In this document: in pieces, positions 17,346 to 26,240 of the stretch | Layout: each line of letters opens with the position of its first letter | Position numbering within the stretch: position 1 is the stretch's first letter | Assembly (NCBI RefSeq): GCF_021730305.1 | Contig: NZ_CP032674.1 | Location: forward strand, 3,705,001 to 3,769,000 | DNA: 64,000 nucleotides | Reading direction: 5' to 3' | From: Xanthobacter sp. YC-JY1 | GTDB lineage: Bacteria; Pseudomonadota; Alphaproteobacteria; Rhizobiales; Xanthobacteraceae | Notes under the pieces: model-generated | Told to the model about the DNA's origin: nothing | Seen by the model: the letters and a program-made list of their open reading frames with translations, nothing else | The model's database searches: none | Translations under genes and position numbers: made by a program

Positions 17346-17357
17346 AAGTTGGGGGCA

Positions 17358-17893
17358 ACGTCATTCAGGGTGAAGAAATACACAGGGCGCAGGGGCCGGC
17401 CCACTTTGTCACGAGCCGCGAAAAGGGTCCGCAGAAAGTCGCGATGGTGATCGACCTTCACGACATGCTTGCCCTCTTCGGCGACCTTCGGGGCGCCGCC
17501 ATTCTCTCCGGGCAGATAGCCACGCCGGATCACGTCGCGGATCGCGTCACGAATTCCGCCGTGCAGCGCGCGCAGTGTTTCCACCGCATAGTCCGCTTCA
17601 CCAATGGCGATTTTCTGGTCTTTCGACCTTTCGGCCAGCGCGACGAAGTCGCCGAGCTGGCTGAGTACGTGTTCGATATGGGCTGTGTCAGGCAGGCCGG
17701 ACCGCAGCGACGCGAAAAGCGCGTGATGAGCGGCCGATGTATCCGCGTAGTTCGCCGCCACAAGTTCGGTGAGCGGATACATTAGCGGTAGCCCCGAGCG
17801 ACAGCTGATGCCAGCGCCGAAGAGCCAAGCCTGACGCTCCGAGGTAAGGTGCGCAGTTACATCCTCGACCGCAGCATCGAAGTCCGTCGTCAT
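17358..17893 (-). pseudogene. SIR2-like protein, N-terminal part interrupted by IS
   Basis: From ATG 17893 (GGGGA site upstream) the frame gives MTTDFDAAVEDVTAHLTSER and then AWLFGAGISCRSGLPLMYPL, the NAD-binding opening of SIR2-like domains found in antiphage NADases. It reaches VYFFTLN, comparable to the FFTTNYD motif, just before the IS end. The rest of a SIR2 domain is not present. Beyond the IS the frame continues directly into Fic sequence when the insertion is removed. Either a natural SIR2-Fic fusion or an older deletion scar was hit by the IS. Confidence 0.7.
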
Positions 17894-18573
17894 CTTGTCC
17901 CCTTCCGCCCAGGCCGAACGTCGCACGCTCAACGAACGAGGCTACCGAAGCAAGAGACACCCTAAACTCAGGCGTGTGCTTTTCCCATCCCGCCTCAGAG
18001 GCGGCCAACAGTTTCGAGCTGATTAGCTACGACGGTCTTTCTTCGATCGAACAGCCGAGCCGCCGACAACCGGACGTTCCTGATGTCCGCCCTGGGTCAT
18101 CTTTTGCCTCTGCGGTGAGGACAGCCCCGGGCTTCCCGTTCATTCGGGGCTTGGCAAATCCGGAAACACAGTTCCCGACGGAAGCGTGGTAGGGGCCCCC
18201 AGTTCTTGGTGCTCCCGTCTTCAGGACAGTGATATTGCGCCTGCTTCCCACAAGGAGAGAGAGGTGGTCGCGAGTTGAAGGGACAGGAGCTCGATGTGAC
18301 GGGAGGCGGAAGCGGACCAGGTGCTTGAGATTGACGATCCGTGAGCGGCGGGGAGGCATCGGGCGTCTGCCGACTTCCGCGCTCTTCAGAGACCGCCGTG
18401 GAAGCAGGCTCGGCGAGCCGAGCGTCTCATAGACCGTCGAATTTTGGAGAAGGCGAGATTCAGATCCAGGCGGGAGCCGCGCCCCGGTCTTGCCAAGGCG
18501 GTCAATGAGCGTCCAGCATTACGATGGAAAAACGCGACTTCCGCGCAAATACCAAAGCAATTTCTGGTTGTAG
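17894..18573. other. Region between SIR2-like gene and attachment site
   Basis: No gene could be recognised. One minus-strand frame (18359 to 18027, about 110 codons) has no familiar motif and an unusual Arg/Ser/Pro-rich start, so I do not call it. The base composition is more even than in the flanking genes. This stretch probably lies outside the element whose attachment site begins at 18574. Confidence 0.4.
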
Positions 18574-18619
18574 TGGCGCACCCGACACGATTCGAACGTG
18601 TGGCCTCCGCCTTCGGAGG
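18574..18619 (-). other. tRNA-Arg(CCG) 3' tail: integration attachment site
   Basis: The minus strand here reads CTCCGAAGGCGGAGG, then the T arm ACACGTTCGAATCGTGT, then GGGTGCGCCA: the anticodon loop (CCG), variable region, T arm and acceptor 3' strand with CCA of a tRNA-Arg. The 5' half is absent; identity to a tRNA stops within the anticodon stem. A 46-bp tRNA tail with an integrase gene reading away about 180 bp later is the standard att site left by a tyrosine-integrase element. The complete tRNA should sit at the far (right) end of the element. Confidence 0.82.
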
Positions 18620-18798
18620 GAGTACTGGTAGTTCCGTCGAATTTACGATGGAGCGCGAAGAAATGCGACATCATACTGTTATTGAAAAAGAATTTGTAAC
18701 GCGCTCTACCCGAGACTATCCTTCTCTCCGCCACCACTTTCTTCCTGCTGCTTACGTGGCGCTTACGCGAGACGAAGCGATCTGGGCGGAGAAACCCC

Positions 18799-20157
18799 AT
18801 GTCTAAGCTCACCAAAAGGGCCGTCGATGCCGCGGAAGCCGGCGCCAAGGATTACGTGATCTGGGACGACGAGCTCCCTGGCTTTGGCCTGCGGGTTTTC
18901 ACGTCCGGCAAGCGAAGCTACGTCCTTCAGTATCGGTCGGCGGGCCGATCGCGTCGGTTCACGATCGGACTGCACGGAGTCTGGACACCTGAACGCGCGC
19001 GCCAGGAAGCCAAGGCTCAGTTGGGACGGATCGCGCAAGGCGATGACCCGGCCGAAGAGCGGCTGCTCGATCGCAAGGCGCTCACGGTCAAGGAGCTCTG
19101 CAACCTCTACCTTGCCGACCTGCAAACGGGTCTCATCCTCGGAAAGGGCGGGCGCCCCAAGAAACACGGCACGATCGTCTCCGATCTTGGCCGCATCCAC
19201 CGTCATATCGTTCCCCTCCTCGGCTCACGTCGCGTCAGGGACCTGACGAAAGCCGACATCACGAAGGCCATGAAGGACATCATGGCAGGGAAGACGCGTG
19301 TCACCGTCATGACGAAGAACCTGCGCGGCAAGTCCATCGTGAGAGGCGGCGCCGGCACAGCCACGCGGACAATCGGCCTGCTGGGCGGCATCCTCACCTA
19401 TGCGGTCGAAGCCGGGATCATCGAAACGAACCCCGCACGTGGTGTGCGGCGGCCGAAGGACAACGTACGCGCCCGGCGGCTGAGCGAAGCCGAATATCGC
19501 GTTCTTGGCGACCTGCTCAAGGCGGCGGCCGGCAACGAGAGCTACCGGATGTCGGTCGAGATCATCCGCCAAATCGCGCTCACCGGATGCCGCCGCATGG
19601 AGATGGTCACGCTACGATGGACAGAAGCTGATACGGATTCGAGCTGTCTTCGCCTGATCGACAGCAAGGAGGGAAGCTCCATCCGGCCCATCGGGCTGCC
19701 CGTGGTGGAATATCTGGAGAGGCGCCGGAAAGAGGCGGTCGGCGATTACGTCTTCCCCGGCCGGGACGGCCAGAACGCATTCGGCAGCTTCCCCAATCAC
19801 TGGAGGAAGATCTTCGCGGACTCGCCCCTGGCCGATGTCACGCCTCACATCCTGCGCCATAGCTTCGCCAGCATCGCGAACGATCTCGGCTTCACGGAGG
19901 TCACCATCGCCGCCCTCGTCGGCCATGCGAAGGGATCGGTCACGAGCAACTACATCCACACGCTCGACACCGCCCTGATCATGGCAGCCGATACGATCTC
20001 AGGCTACATTCAGGGGCTGCTCGACGGAGTTGAGTTCAAGCAGACTGCCTATGCACTCGATCGCGGCTCCCGAAGGGCGGCATTGACCCGGTTTCTCCGA
20101 AGGGTCGCCGGCGATGAGGATCCGGAACCGGACCAAAGCGAGCATCTCGCCGCATGA
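18799..20157 (+). CDS. Tyrosine-type site-specific integrase
   Basis: The 452-residue protein has an N-terminal DUF4102-like arm-binding segment (DYVIWDDELPGFGLRVFTSG), a SAM-like core-binding region and the C-terminal catalytic domain. Catalytic residues are visible: Arg in LTGCRRMEMVTLRW, His-x-x-Arg in HILRHSFAS, His in LVGHAKGSVTSNYIHT and the nucleophile Tyr in SNYIHT. It begins about 180 bp from the tRNA-Arg tail and should integrate its element there. It is full length with no visible damage. Confidence 0.95.
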   Translation: MSKLTKRAVDAAEAGAKDYVIWDDELPGFGLRVFTSGKRSYVLQYRSAGRSRRFTIGLHGVWTPERARQEAKAQLGRIAQGDDPAEERLLDRKALTVKELCNLYLADLQTGLILGKGGRPKKHGTIVSDLGRIHRHIVPLLGSRRVRDLTKADITKAMKDIMAGKTRVTVMTKNLRGKSIVRGGAGTATRTIGLLGGILTYAVEAGIIETNPARGVRRPKDNVRARRLSEAEYRVLGDLLKAAAGNESYRMSVEIIRQIALTGCRRMEMVTLRWTEADTDSSCLRLIDSKEGSSIRPIGLPVVEYLERRRKEAVGDYVFPGRDGQNAFGSFPNHWRKIFADSPLADVTPHILRHSFASIANDLGFTEVTIAALVGHAKGSVTSNYIHTLDTALIMAADTISGYIQGLLDGVEFKQTAYALDRGSRRAALTRFLRRVAGDEDPEPDQSEHLAA

Positions 20158-20447
20158 GTCGGTCCTCTTCCCCAGAGCATCCTGCGCCCCCTGCCGGTGA
20201 GGGCCCCTCCTACCATGGGGCTCCTCGCCCTGGTGGCCATCTCCAATTATGCCGACGGGCTGCCTCTTTTTTCGCAGGAAAGCTTCTGCACCCGGGATGG
20301 CATCGTCCCCCGACGCTCGAACATGGCGGACGGAATGGGACAGGTCGGCTTCCACCCGAGCCGCTCACCGACCGTGTCCTTCAGAAATCCGCGACGGAGA
20401 GGCGAGAGATCAGTTCCGCGAGATCGGCTGCCTAGCGGCGAGCCTCC

Positions 20448-21632
20448 TCACGACCATTGCGAAACTCTTGCAATCTCATTGAACATCCCCGCCGCGCCCA
20501 GGCGGAGCGGATCCAGCGCCTCGGCCCGTTCTTTCGCCCAGGCGATCCAATCGCTCAAATTGCGATCCCCGACGCTGACGTCGCCTTCATCGAAGGCGCG
20601 CTTCTCCACTTCAGCCAGAAACACAAGCAACCTATCGCGCTGCTCCAAATCCGCTGCAAGCTCGCCGAGCTTGTTCCAGCGCTTGTCATCGATTTCCCTG
20701 AGACGCCTGGCCTCGTAGCGCCGGGCCTCTTCTTCCCGATGCCGCTTCTCACGCTCCTCGCGCTCGCGCTTCTGCTGATCTAGGATCGGTCCCGCAGCCA
20801 TGATGGTACCGACGATCTCCGGCAGCAGGTCGCCAATCTTTGTCTTCTGGCTTTCGATCCATTGAGGCTGCCGGCCATCCAGGTAGGTGGTGATCGACAC
20901 GCGCAGGAAGCCTGACGAGCCGAGGCCCGATTGATGGTGGTCGGGATAGGCTGTCCACGTCCGCGTCTCATCGCGCGGCTTAAGCGACTTCACCAGCTTC
21001 TCCACGATCGAGCATTCAACGAGGTGGCTCGCAATTTTGAAGGTCACCTTTCCTGTCATCGGGGACTGCTCAATCCTGCCTCCGGCTTTCTCGACGCCCG
21101 TGAAAATCGCGCTCGTGACCCGGAAACGGTATAAGTCACGTATGGTTAGGTCGGGAAGCAATCGAGGTGTCCACCAACTTTCGTGCCTTCGCCGTCTGCT
21201 CTCTTGCTCGCGTTCCTTCTGCTGCTTCTTGTGCTCCGCAAGCCACGCCTTCACGCGTGGATGAAGGTCATCCAGGCCATCCGGCACTCCAATGGCTTCT
21301 ACCTTCGCAGCGGCAGCCGTCGCCGACCTCTCAGCTTCCTGTAACGGCGCTGGCTTGGCGGGCGTGGGGTAGATATCCGTCATCTGCGGAATTCCGTCCC
21401 TGCGTGGCGGCAGCTTGAATGCAACCACCGGCTTGCCTGCCTCCCTTTTGGCCCAATAGCCGCGCGGTGGATAAGGCACGTCCATTCTGTCGCAGATCTT
21501 GGCAAGCCCATTTCCGCTGATCCCGAACTCCTCCGCTAAACGGCTCATCGGCTTTTGCCAGACCAGCGCGAAGAGTTCCTCGCGGCTCACATGCCGCGGC
21601 TCTTTGTGTACCGGTATATCCGCCATATCCAT
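20448..21632 (-). CDS. HTH-containing protein of unknown function
   Basis: A 394-residue protein. Residues 15-60 (SREELFALVWQKPMSRLAEE, then FGISGNGLAKICDRMDVPYP) look like a helix-turn-helix. A charged, probably coiled segment lies around residues 125-150 (EHKKQQKEREQESRRRR) and another around residues 290-320 (QKREREEREKRHREEEARRY). I do not recognise the family. It is convergent with the integrase gene and probably element cargo or an element regulator. The coding signal is continuous and in keeping with the neighbours. Confidence 0.65.
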   Translation of the reverse strand: MDMADIPVHKEPRHVSREELFALVWQKPMSRLAEEFGISGNGLAKICDRMDVPYPPRGYWAKREAGKPVVAFKLPPRRDGIPQMTDIYPTPAKPAPLQEAERSATAAAAKVEAIGVPDGLDDLHPRVKAWLAEHKKQQKEREQESRRRRHESWWTPRLLPDLTIRDLYRFRVTSAIFTGVEKAGGRIEQSPMTGKVTFKIASHLVECSIVEKLVKSLKPRDETRTWTAYPDHHQSGLGSSGFLRVSITTYLDGRQPQWIESQKTKIGDLLPEIVGTIMAAGPILDQQKREREEREKRHREEEARRYEARRLREIDDKRWNKLGELAADLEQRDRLLVFLAEVEKRAFDEGDVSVGDRNLSDWIAWAKERAEALDPLRLGAAGMFNEIARVSQWS

Positions 21633-22188
21633 CCCGCTTCACACTTGGTTGAACGCAAAGGCGACAGGAAGCTCACGTGCCGGATCGCACGCTGCGTGAT
21701 CGATGCTCAATTCCGGTTCGCGAGGCTCTGGCTGCCCATCTTGCAACACGGCTCGTGCGCGAGAAGCCCACCACTTACGATTTTGGAGGCGGTCGATCGA
21801 ATTTTGAAGAATACGAATTCAAAATCAAACACTTGATCGATTTTTGCGGATTTCCGCTGCCGCGCGCGATTGGATCGCATCTCCCGCGGGTTTCCCGCGC
21901 CGCAACTTCTCCGCCGCGATGGCGGACCTGGACGCCCGCCCGGCAGCGGCTGTCGTACCCGCCTTCTCTCGGCATCACAATCGCCTGTCCCCGAAGAAGG
22001 CTGAAGCGCCCCGCCCGTTCCTCGTCGAGATCGGCGGGGGCTCCTGGAGGCGGAAAGCGGCGCGCGTCACTTGTTGCAGGCTCGATGGCCGTTCGATGCA
22101 TGGGTTTTTGCTGGGACGGTCGGCGCGCCGTGCCTCGAACCTTGCCATCCTCTCCAGCGGAATCCACCCTTGAGACGAAGAGGGAACA
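21633..22188. other. Non-coding stretch before the restriction-modification module
   Basis: Short open frames on both strands lack recognisable content. The part around 21780-21850 is AT-rich relative to its surroundings and probably holds the promoter of the restriction genes that follow. A good ribosome site (GAGGGA) is seen at its right end before 22189. Confidence 0.4.
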
Positions 22189-23397
22189 ATGATTCTAGGG
22201 CTACGGCACTACGCCACCAAGGCTTCCGCGCGAGAGCCGCTGCTGCGCTTCATGGTGGACGGCCTTCGAGCGGCCGGCTGCCGGGTGCTCTTCGCATCGC
22301 CCCCGGATCGCGCGCCCTTCGTGATCACCTTCGAGACTCGCGACGGCGAGCGGATGGGCATTGTCGCATACGCGTTCCTCGCGACCCGGACGCCCACGCG
22401 AAACAGGCCGGCTGACGAGCGCTCCTTTCAGATCAAGTACGGTAGCAAGGAGGACTACGCCGACGACAACGCGCATGTCCTGTGGCAGGATCCGCTTGGC
22501 TTGTTCACGACGCTGCTGATCGGCATCGACCCAAAGGAAGGCTTCTTCGTCGCCGCCGACCCTGAGGCGCACAATCCCACCAAGTTCTTCATCCGCGTTG
22601 AGTTCAAGGATGAGCATGCGGAGGAGGTTCTGCGACAGGGATGGCATGCCTGGGAGCGGACACGGCGGGCTGGTCCGATGGCGGAGCCGGTGGAGGTGCT
22701 CGTCGGGGGCACCCGGGACGCCTTCCTTGACCTCGTGCGGTTCGAGCGGGCCGCGTATGGGCTGGCGCCCGGCGATCGCCAGCTGCTCGCCGACAAGCGC
22801 GAGCTGATCCGCGGCGCGCGTCCCATCGAGGATGTCCCAGCTGAGGCGACAGGGGTTGAGGTGGTCCACCCGCTTCTGCGCGAGCTCAGCCTCGGAGCCG
22901 AGGATGTGCTCGAGCTGATCGCCGGCGCCCGTCGGCTGAAGATGGCGGTGCGGGGCTGGGTGGCCGAGGAGCATCTGCGGGCGACGCTTGCCAAGCTTGA
23001 CGGGATCACCCATTGCGAGCGCCTTGACGTCGAAGGTGCGCCCGACCTCCTCATTCGCTACAAGGACGGCCCCCAGCTGACGGTGGAATGCAAGAACGTG
23101 CTCCGCGTGCTCAACAAGACGTTCAGCCTGCCGCGCATCGACTTCCAGCGGACGCGCGCGGCCAAGGGCGACCCCTGCTCGCGCTACTATGCCCCAAGCG
23201 ACTTCGATGTCGTCGCAGGCTGCCTGCATGCGGTGACCGAGCGGTGGGAGTTTCGCTATGCCATCCCGGCGAGCCTTGACCCGCATCAGAAATGCCCGGG
23301 CAAGCTTGCGAGCAATGTGCTGGTCGACAAAAGATGGGTGAGCGAGCCCGCGCTCGCTTTCGAGGCCGCTGCGGCTCAGGTAGAATCGCGCGCATGA
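22189..23397 (+). CDS. Putative type II restriction endonuclease
   Basis: The 402-residue protein has a C-terminal PD-(D/E)xK-like nuclease signature: the acidic residue in EGAPDLLIRYKDG and E-x-K in LTVECKNV (about residues 285-305). The N-terminal half (SFQIKYGSKEDYADDNAHVL, then WQDPLGLFTTLLIGID) is of unknown type, perhaps specificity. Its stop overlaps the start of the C5-methyltransferase gene by 4 bases (ATGA), which makes a restriction-modification pair the natural reading. I could not name the specificity or subfamily. Confidence 0.72.
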   Translation: MILGLRHYATKASAREPLLRFMVDGLRAAGCRVLFASPPDRAPFVITFETRDGERMGIVAYAFLATRTPTRNRPADERSFQIKYGSKEDYADDNAHVLWQDPLGLFTTLLIGIDPKEGFFVAADPEAHNPTKFFIRVEFKDEHAEEVLRQGWHAWERTRRAGPMAEPVEVLVGGTRDAFLDLVRFERAAYGLAPGDRQLLADKRELIRGARPIEDVPAEATGVEVVHPLLRELSLGAEDVLELIAGARRLKMAVRGWVAEEHLRATLAKLDGITHCERLDVEGAPDLLIRYKDGPQLTVECKNVLRVLNKTFSLPRIDFQRTRAAKGDPCSRYYAPSDFDVVAGCLHAVTERWEFRYAIPASLDPHQKCPGKLASNVLVDKRWVSEPALAFEAAAAQVESRA

Positions 23398-24632
23398 GCA
23401 AGCTTCGCGCGATCAGCCTTTTCACAGGAGCGGGCGGCCTCGACCTCGGCTTTGAGGCCGCGGGGTTCGAGACCGCTGTCGCGCTGGAGCTTGATGCGCG
23501 CTGCGTGACCACGCTGCGCGCGAACCGCCCTTGGCCCGTGATCGACCGCGACATCCTTGGCGTGGCGACGGCGGATCTGCTTTCTGTCGGCGGCCTTCGC
23601 GCCGGAGCTGCCGATGTTCTGATCGGCGGCCCCCCCTGCCAACCATTCTCCAAGTCGGGCTTCTGGGCGAGCGGCGAGGCGAAGCGCCTGGACGATCCGC
23701 GTGCCGGCACCCTTGGCGCCTACATGCGCGTGCTCGAGGAGGCGAGGCCGCGCGCCTTCCTGATCGAGAATGTCGAGGGGCTCGGCTTCCGCGGCAAGGA
23801 TGAGGGGCTGAGGCTCATCACGTCTGAGCTGGCGCGGATAAATGCGGCGCATGGCACCCGCTATTCAGCCTCCATCGCAGTGCTGAACGCGGCGGATTAT
23901 GGCGTGCCGCAGCTGCGCCGCCGACTGTTCGTGATTGGCGCGCGGGACGGAAGGCCCTTTGAATTTCCGGCTGCTAGCCACGTCGATCCAAATCTCGGCG
24001 ATCCGGTGGACAACCGTCCACCCTATCGGACCGCCTGGGACGCGTTGCACGATGTTGTCGTCGATGAGCCATCCTTAGCACTGACAGGCAAATGGGCGCG
24101 CTTGCTGCCCTCCATCCCCGAGGGCCAGAATTATCTGTGGCACACAGATCGGGGAGGCGGCTTGCCGCTCTTCGGCTGGCGCCGCCGCTACTGGTCATTC
24201 CTGCTGAAGCTCGCCAAGGCGCAGCCCGCCTGGACCCTCCAGGCGCAGCCAGGGCCTGCAACCGGCCCATTCCATTGGAGCAGCCGGCGGCTGAGCATGC
24301 GCGAGATGGCGCGGCTTCAGACCCTCCCCGACGATTTCGTTGTGACTGGAACGGTGGCCGACGCGCAGCGGCAGCTTGGCAACGCCGTGCCCTCGCTCCT
24401 GGGGGAGGTTCTCGCGCGCGCCATCGCATCCCAGCTGCTTGGCGTGCGGGTTGATCCGGACCGGCTCGCGCTGGCTCTTCGTGCCGCCCCGCCCGCGCCT
24501 CCGCCGGAGCGGGTGGCCAAGGTGCCTTCCGCCTACCTCGGCTTGCGCGGCGAGCACGACGCTCACCCAGGCACCGGCAAGGGATATCGAGCGTCCGGGC
24601 GCCCGGCGTCATCCCGGCTCGCTGCCGAATAG
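23394..24632 (+). CDS. DNA (cytosine-5) methyltransferase
   Basis: Starting at MSKLRAISLFTGAGGLDLGF, the 412-residue enzyme shows motif I (FTGAGGLDLGF), motif IV with the catalytic cysteine (GGPPCQPFSKSG, near residue 83), motif VI (IENVEGLG), motif VIII (PQLRRRLFVIGA), and motifs IX/X (LSMREMARLQTLPDDF and QLGNAVPSLLGE). It methylates cytosine C5 in a short recognition sequence set by the region between motifs VIII and IX. It is translationally coupled to the upstream endonuclease and convergent with vsr, overlapping it by 24 bp. Confidence 0.95.
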   Translation: MSKLRAISLFTGAGGLDLGFEAAGFETAVALELDARCVTTLRANRPWPVIDRDILGVATADLLSVGGLRAGAADVLIGGPPCQPFSKSGFWASGEAKRLDDPRAGTLGAYMRVLEEARPRAFLIENVEGLGFRGKDEGLRLITSELARINAAHGTRYSASIAVLNAADYGVPQLRRRLFVIGARDGRPFEFPAASHVDPNLGDPVDNRPPYRTAWDALHDVVVDEPSLALTGKWARLLPSIPEGQNYLWHTDRGGGLPLFGWRRRYWSFLLKLAKAQPAWTLQAQPGPATGPFHWSSRRLSMREMARLQTLPDDFVVTGTVADAQRQLGNAVPSLLGEVLARAIASQLLGVRVDPDRLALALRAAPPAPPPERVAKVPSAYLGLRGEHDAHPGTGKGYRASGRPASSRLAAE

Positions 24633-25019
24633 GAAGCCGCGCAGGATCAACCGCAGCTTCTCAGGGTCCTTCGTCTCGCATTCCCAGACCACAAGGCAGC
24701 TCCAGCCGGCTCGCTCGAGCGCTGCGCGCGCCTCTCGATCCCGCGCCACGTTGCGAGCGAGCTTAGGGAGCCAATAGTCCAAGCGGCTTTTCGGCTGTCG
24801 GGCCAGCTTGCAGCCTTCGTGCTGGTGCCAGAAGCCGCCGTGGACAAGGATCGCCTTCCGATGGCGGGGCAGGATGATGTCCGGCGTGCCCGGCAGGTTC
24901 CGCCGATGCAGCCGAAACCTGAAGCCGAGAGCATGGACCATGCGGCGAACCACCAGCTCGGGACTTGTGTCCCGCTTGCGGATGAGCCGTCGCTCGGCGG
25001 GGGTGAGACGGTCTGCCAC
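24609..25019 (-). CDS. vsr: Very short patch repair endonuclease Vsr
   Basis: I choose a GTG start at 25019 (VADRLTPAERRLIRKRDTSP), preceded by GAGGTG, giving the usual length of 136 residues. Vsr hallmarks are present: the catalytic-region TPDIILPRHRKAILVHGGFW, the zinc-site histidines in HGGFWHQHEGC, and WLPKLARNVARDREARAALE. Vsr nicks beside T:G mismatches that arise from deamination of 5-methylcytosine. It is therefore the natural partner of the C5-methyltransferase with which it overlaps tail to tail. Confidence 0.93.
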   Translation of the reverse strand: MADRLTPAERRLIRKRDTSPELVVRRMVHALGFRFRLHRRNLPGTPDIILPRHRKAILVHGGFWHQHEGCKLARQPKSRLDYWLPKLARNVARDREARAALERAGWSCLVVWECETKDPEKLRLILRGFLFGSEPG

Positions 25020-25193
25020 GGAAATCACCTCGTGTAGGTCCGGCCCCAAAGAGGGAAGCATGTCAGCTCCATCAGACCAAACTCCCCGTGGAGGCCGCTC
25101 ACCGACCGCCAGCTTGTCCGTGAGGTGTCCAGCATCGTGTAGGATGAATCAGTGTGTTAGTTGGGACGGCAGCGGGGATTGAGACCGTGAGAT

Positions 25194-26102
25194 CTACGAA
25201 AACCCCGCACGTCGATATTGCGTCGGCGTGCGCCCCATCACACGGCGAAATGCCGTGCTGAAGGCAGCTTCAGATTCATAGCCAACGGAAAAGCCGATGG
25301 TCGCAACGCTTTCACAGCTGCGCTGAAGACGATCGGCCGCCAGCCTCATCCGCCAAACAGCCAAGTAGTCGAGTGGCGTCTGTCCGACGACATTACGGAA
25401 ACGCTCGGCAAAGGTCGTCCGCGACATGCCGGCAACGCCGGCGAGATCGGCAAGCGTCCAGCGGCGTTCCGGTTCGGCATGCAAAGCACTCAATGCGCGG
25501 GAAAGCCTGTGATCAGCCAGCGCGCCTAGCCAACCGGAATGATTGCCGGAAGCGAGCCAGAGCCGCAGCACCTGAAGCAGCATGATCTGCGCAAGATAGT
25601 CGGCCATGAGTGCGCCGCCTGGTGATCCCTGTTTAAGCTCCATCGCCAATTGCTCAAGCGACCAGCGAAGCACCGCTGCCTGGTTGGAGGCATCACGCAC
25701 ATGGACGATGGGGGGCAGCGCATTGAACAGCAGCCCTGCATGATCTCCCTCGAACGAGAAGCGTCCGCCGATCAGAAAGAAATCACCACCACCGTTGCAG
25801 GTTGCGATCCCATCCGCTGCCTTGTCGTAGATCGTTGCGGAGTCGATGGTTGCCGCTGCTCCATCAGAAGCGAACACGAACGGCCGGCCGCGGGTCAGCA
25901 GGAAGCAGTCTCCGGCCTCGATCCGTAGCGGTGCGTCGACTTCACCTTCTACAGACACCCAGCAGGTTCCCTGGACCACGGTGTTGAACTTGATCCCCTG
26001 ATGGGCGGAGAATTGGATTCCCCATTCGCCGCCGGCATCGAGACCCGCACTGATCGCGGTTTTGGGTCTCAACAGGGAAAGAACGTCGGACAAGGGATCC
26101 AA
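25194..26102 (-). CDS. AraC family transcriptional regulator with cupin domain
   Basis: The 302-residue protein begins MDPLSDVLSLLRPKTAISAG with a TTG start. It has an N-terminal cupin_6-type sensor domain (IKFNTVVQGTCWVSVEG, CFLLTRGRPFVF) and ends in a double helix-turn-helix (WTLADLAGVAGMSRTTFAER, then SVATIGFSVGYESEAAFSTA and FRRVMGRTPTQYRR). It is divergent from the SDR gene at 26241 with about 140 bp between, the common AraC-SDR pair in which the regulator controls the reductase. The effector is unknown. Confidence 0.93.
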   Translation of the reverse strand: MDPLSDVLSLLRPKTAISAGLDAGGEWGIQFSAHQGIKFNTVVQGTCWVSVEGEVDAPLRIEAGDCFLLTRGRPFVFASDGAAATIDSATIYDKAADGIATCNGGGDFFLIGGRFSFEGDHAGLLFNALPPIVHVRDASNQAAVLRWSLEQLAMELKQGSPGGALMADYLAQIMLLQVLRLWLASGNHSGWLGALADHRLSRALSALHAEPERRWTLADLAGVAGMSRTTFAERFRNVVGQTPLDYLAVWRMRLAADRLQRSCESVATIGFSVGYESEAAFSTAFRRVMGRTPTQYRRAGFS

Positions 26103-26240
26103 AGCGGCAAATCCGTATCATCGCAAAAGAAAGTCGGATCCTATAGCGTGGATCGTTCGACTGCTATTGCTCATCTTCGCCTTAGTGAATTCAGCTGGCC
26201 CGCCCTTAAACGGCACTGTCCCGAACTGCGGAGAAGCATC

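Larger units (their letters stand above)
16098..17357 (+). mobile_element. Complete IS3-family element, IS407-like
   Basis: A 1260-bp element with TG at the left end (TGCCCC) and CA at the right end (GGGGCA). An imperfect terminal inverted repeat includes a perfect 23-bp block at 16113-16135 and 17321-17343. The flanks carry ACGT on both sides (16094-16097 and 17358-17361), a 4-bp target duplication as expected for the IS407 subgroup. Two overlapping transposase frames are intact. It interrupts a minus-strand gene whose two halves are SIR2-like and Fic-like. A degraded relative is present at 27250. Confidence 0.9.
16094..17361. repeat. 4-bp target-site duplication ACGT flanking the IS
   Basis: ACGT occurs immediately outside both IS ends, inside what would have been a GACGTC target. 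Matched flanks indicate simple insertion into a continuous sequence rather than recombination between two IS copies. This matters for reading the interrupted SIR2/Fic gene. Confidence 0.75.

Noticed and set aside
18027-18359. Minus-strand frame of 110 codons before the attachment site
   Set aside because: No motif, no ribosome site and atypical composition; not enough to call a gene.
18574-18619. Functional tRNA-Arg gene
   Set aside because: Only the 3' part is present; no acceptor 5' strand, D arm or full anticodon stem can be folded from the neighbouring sequence.
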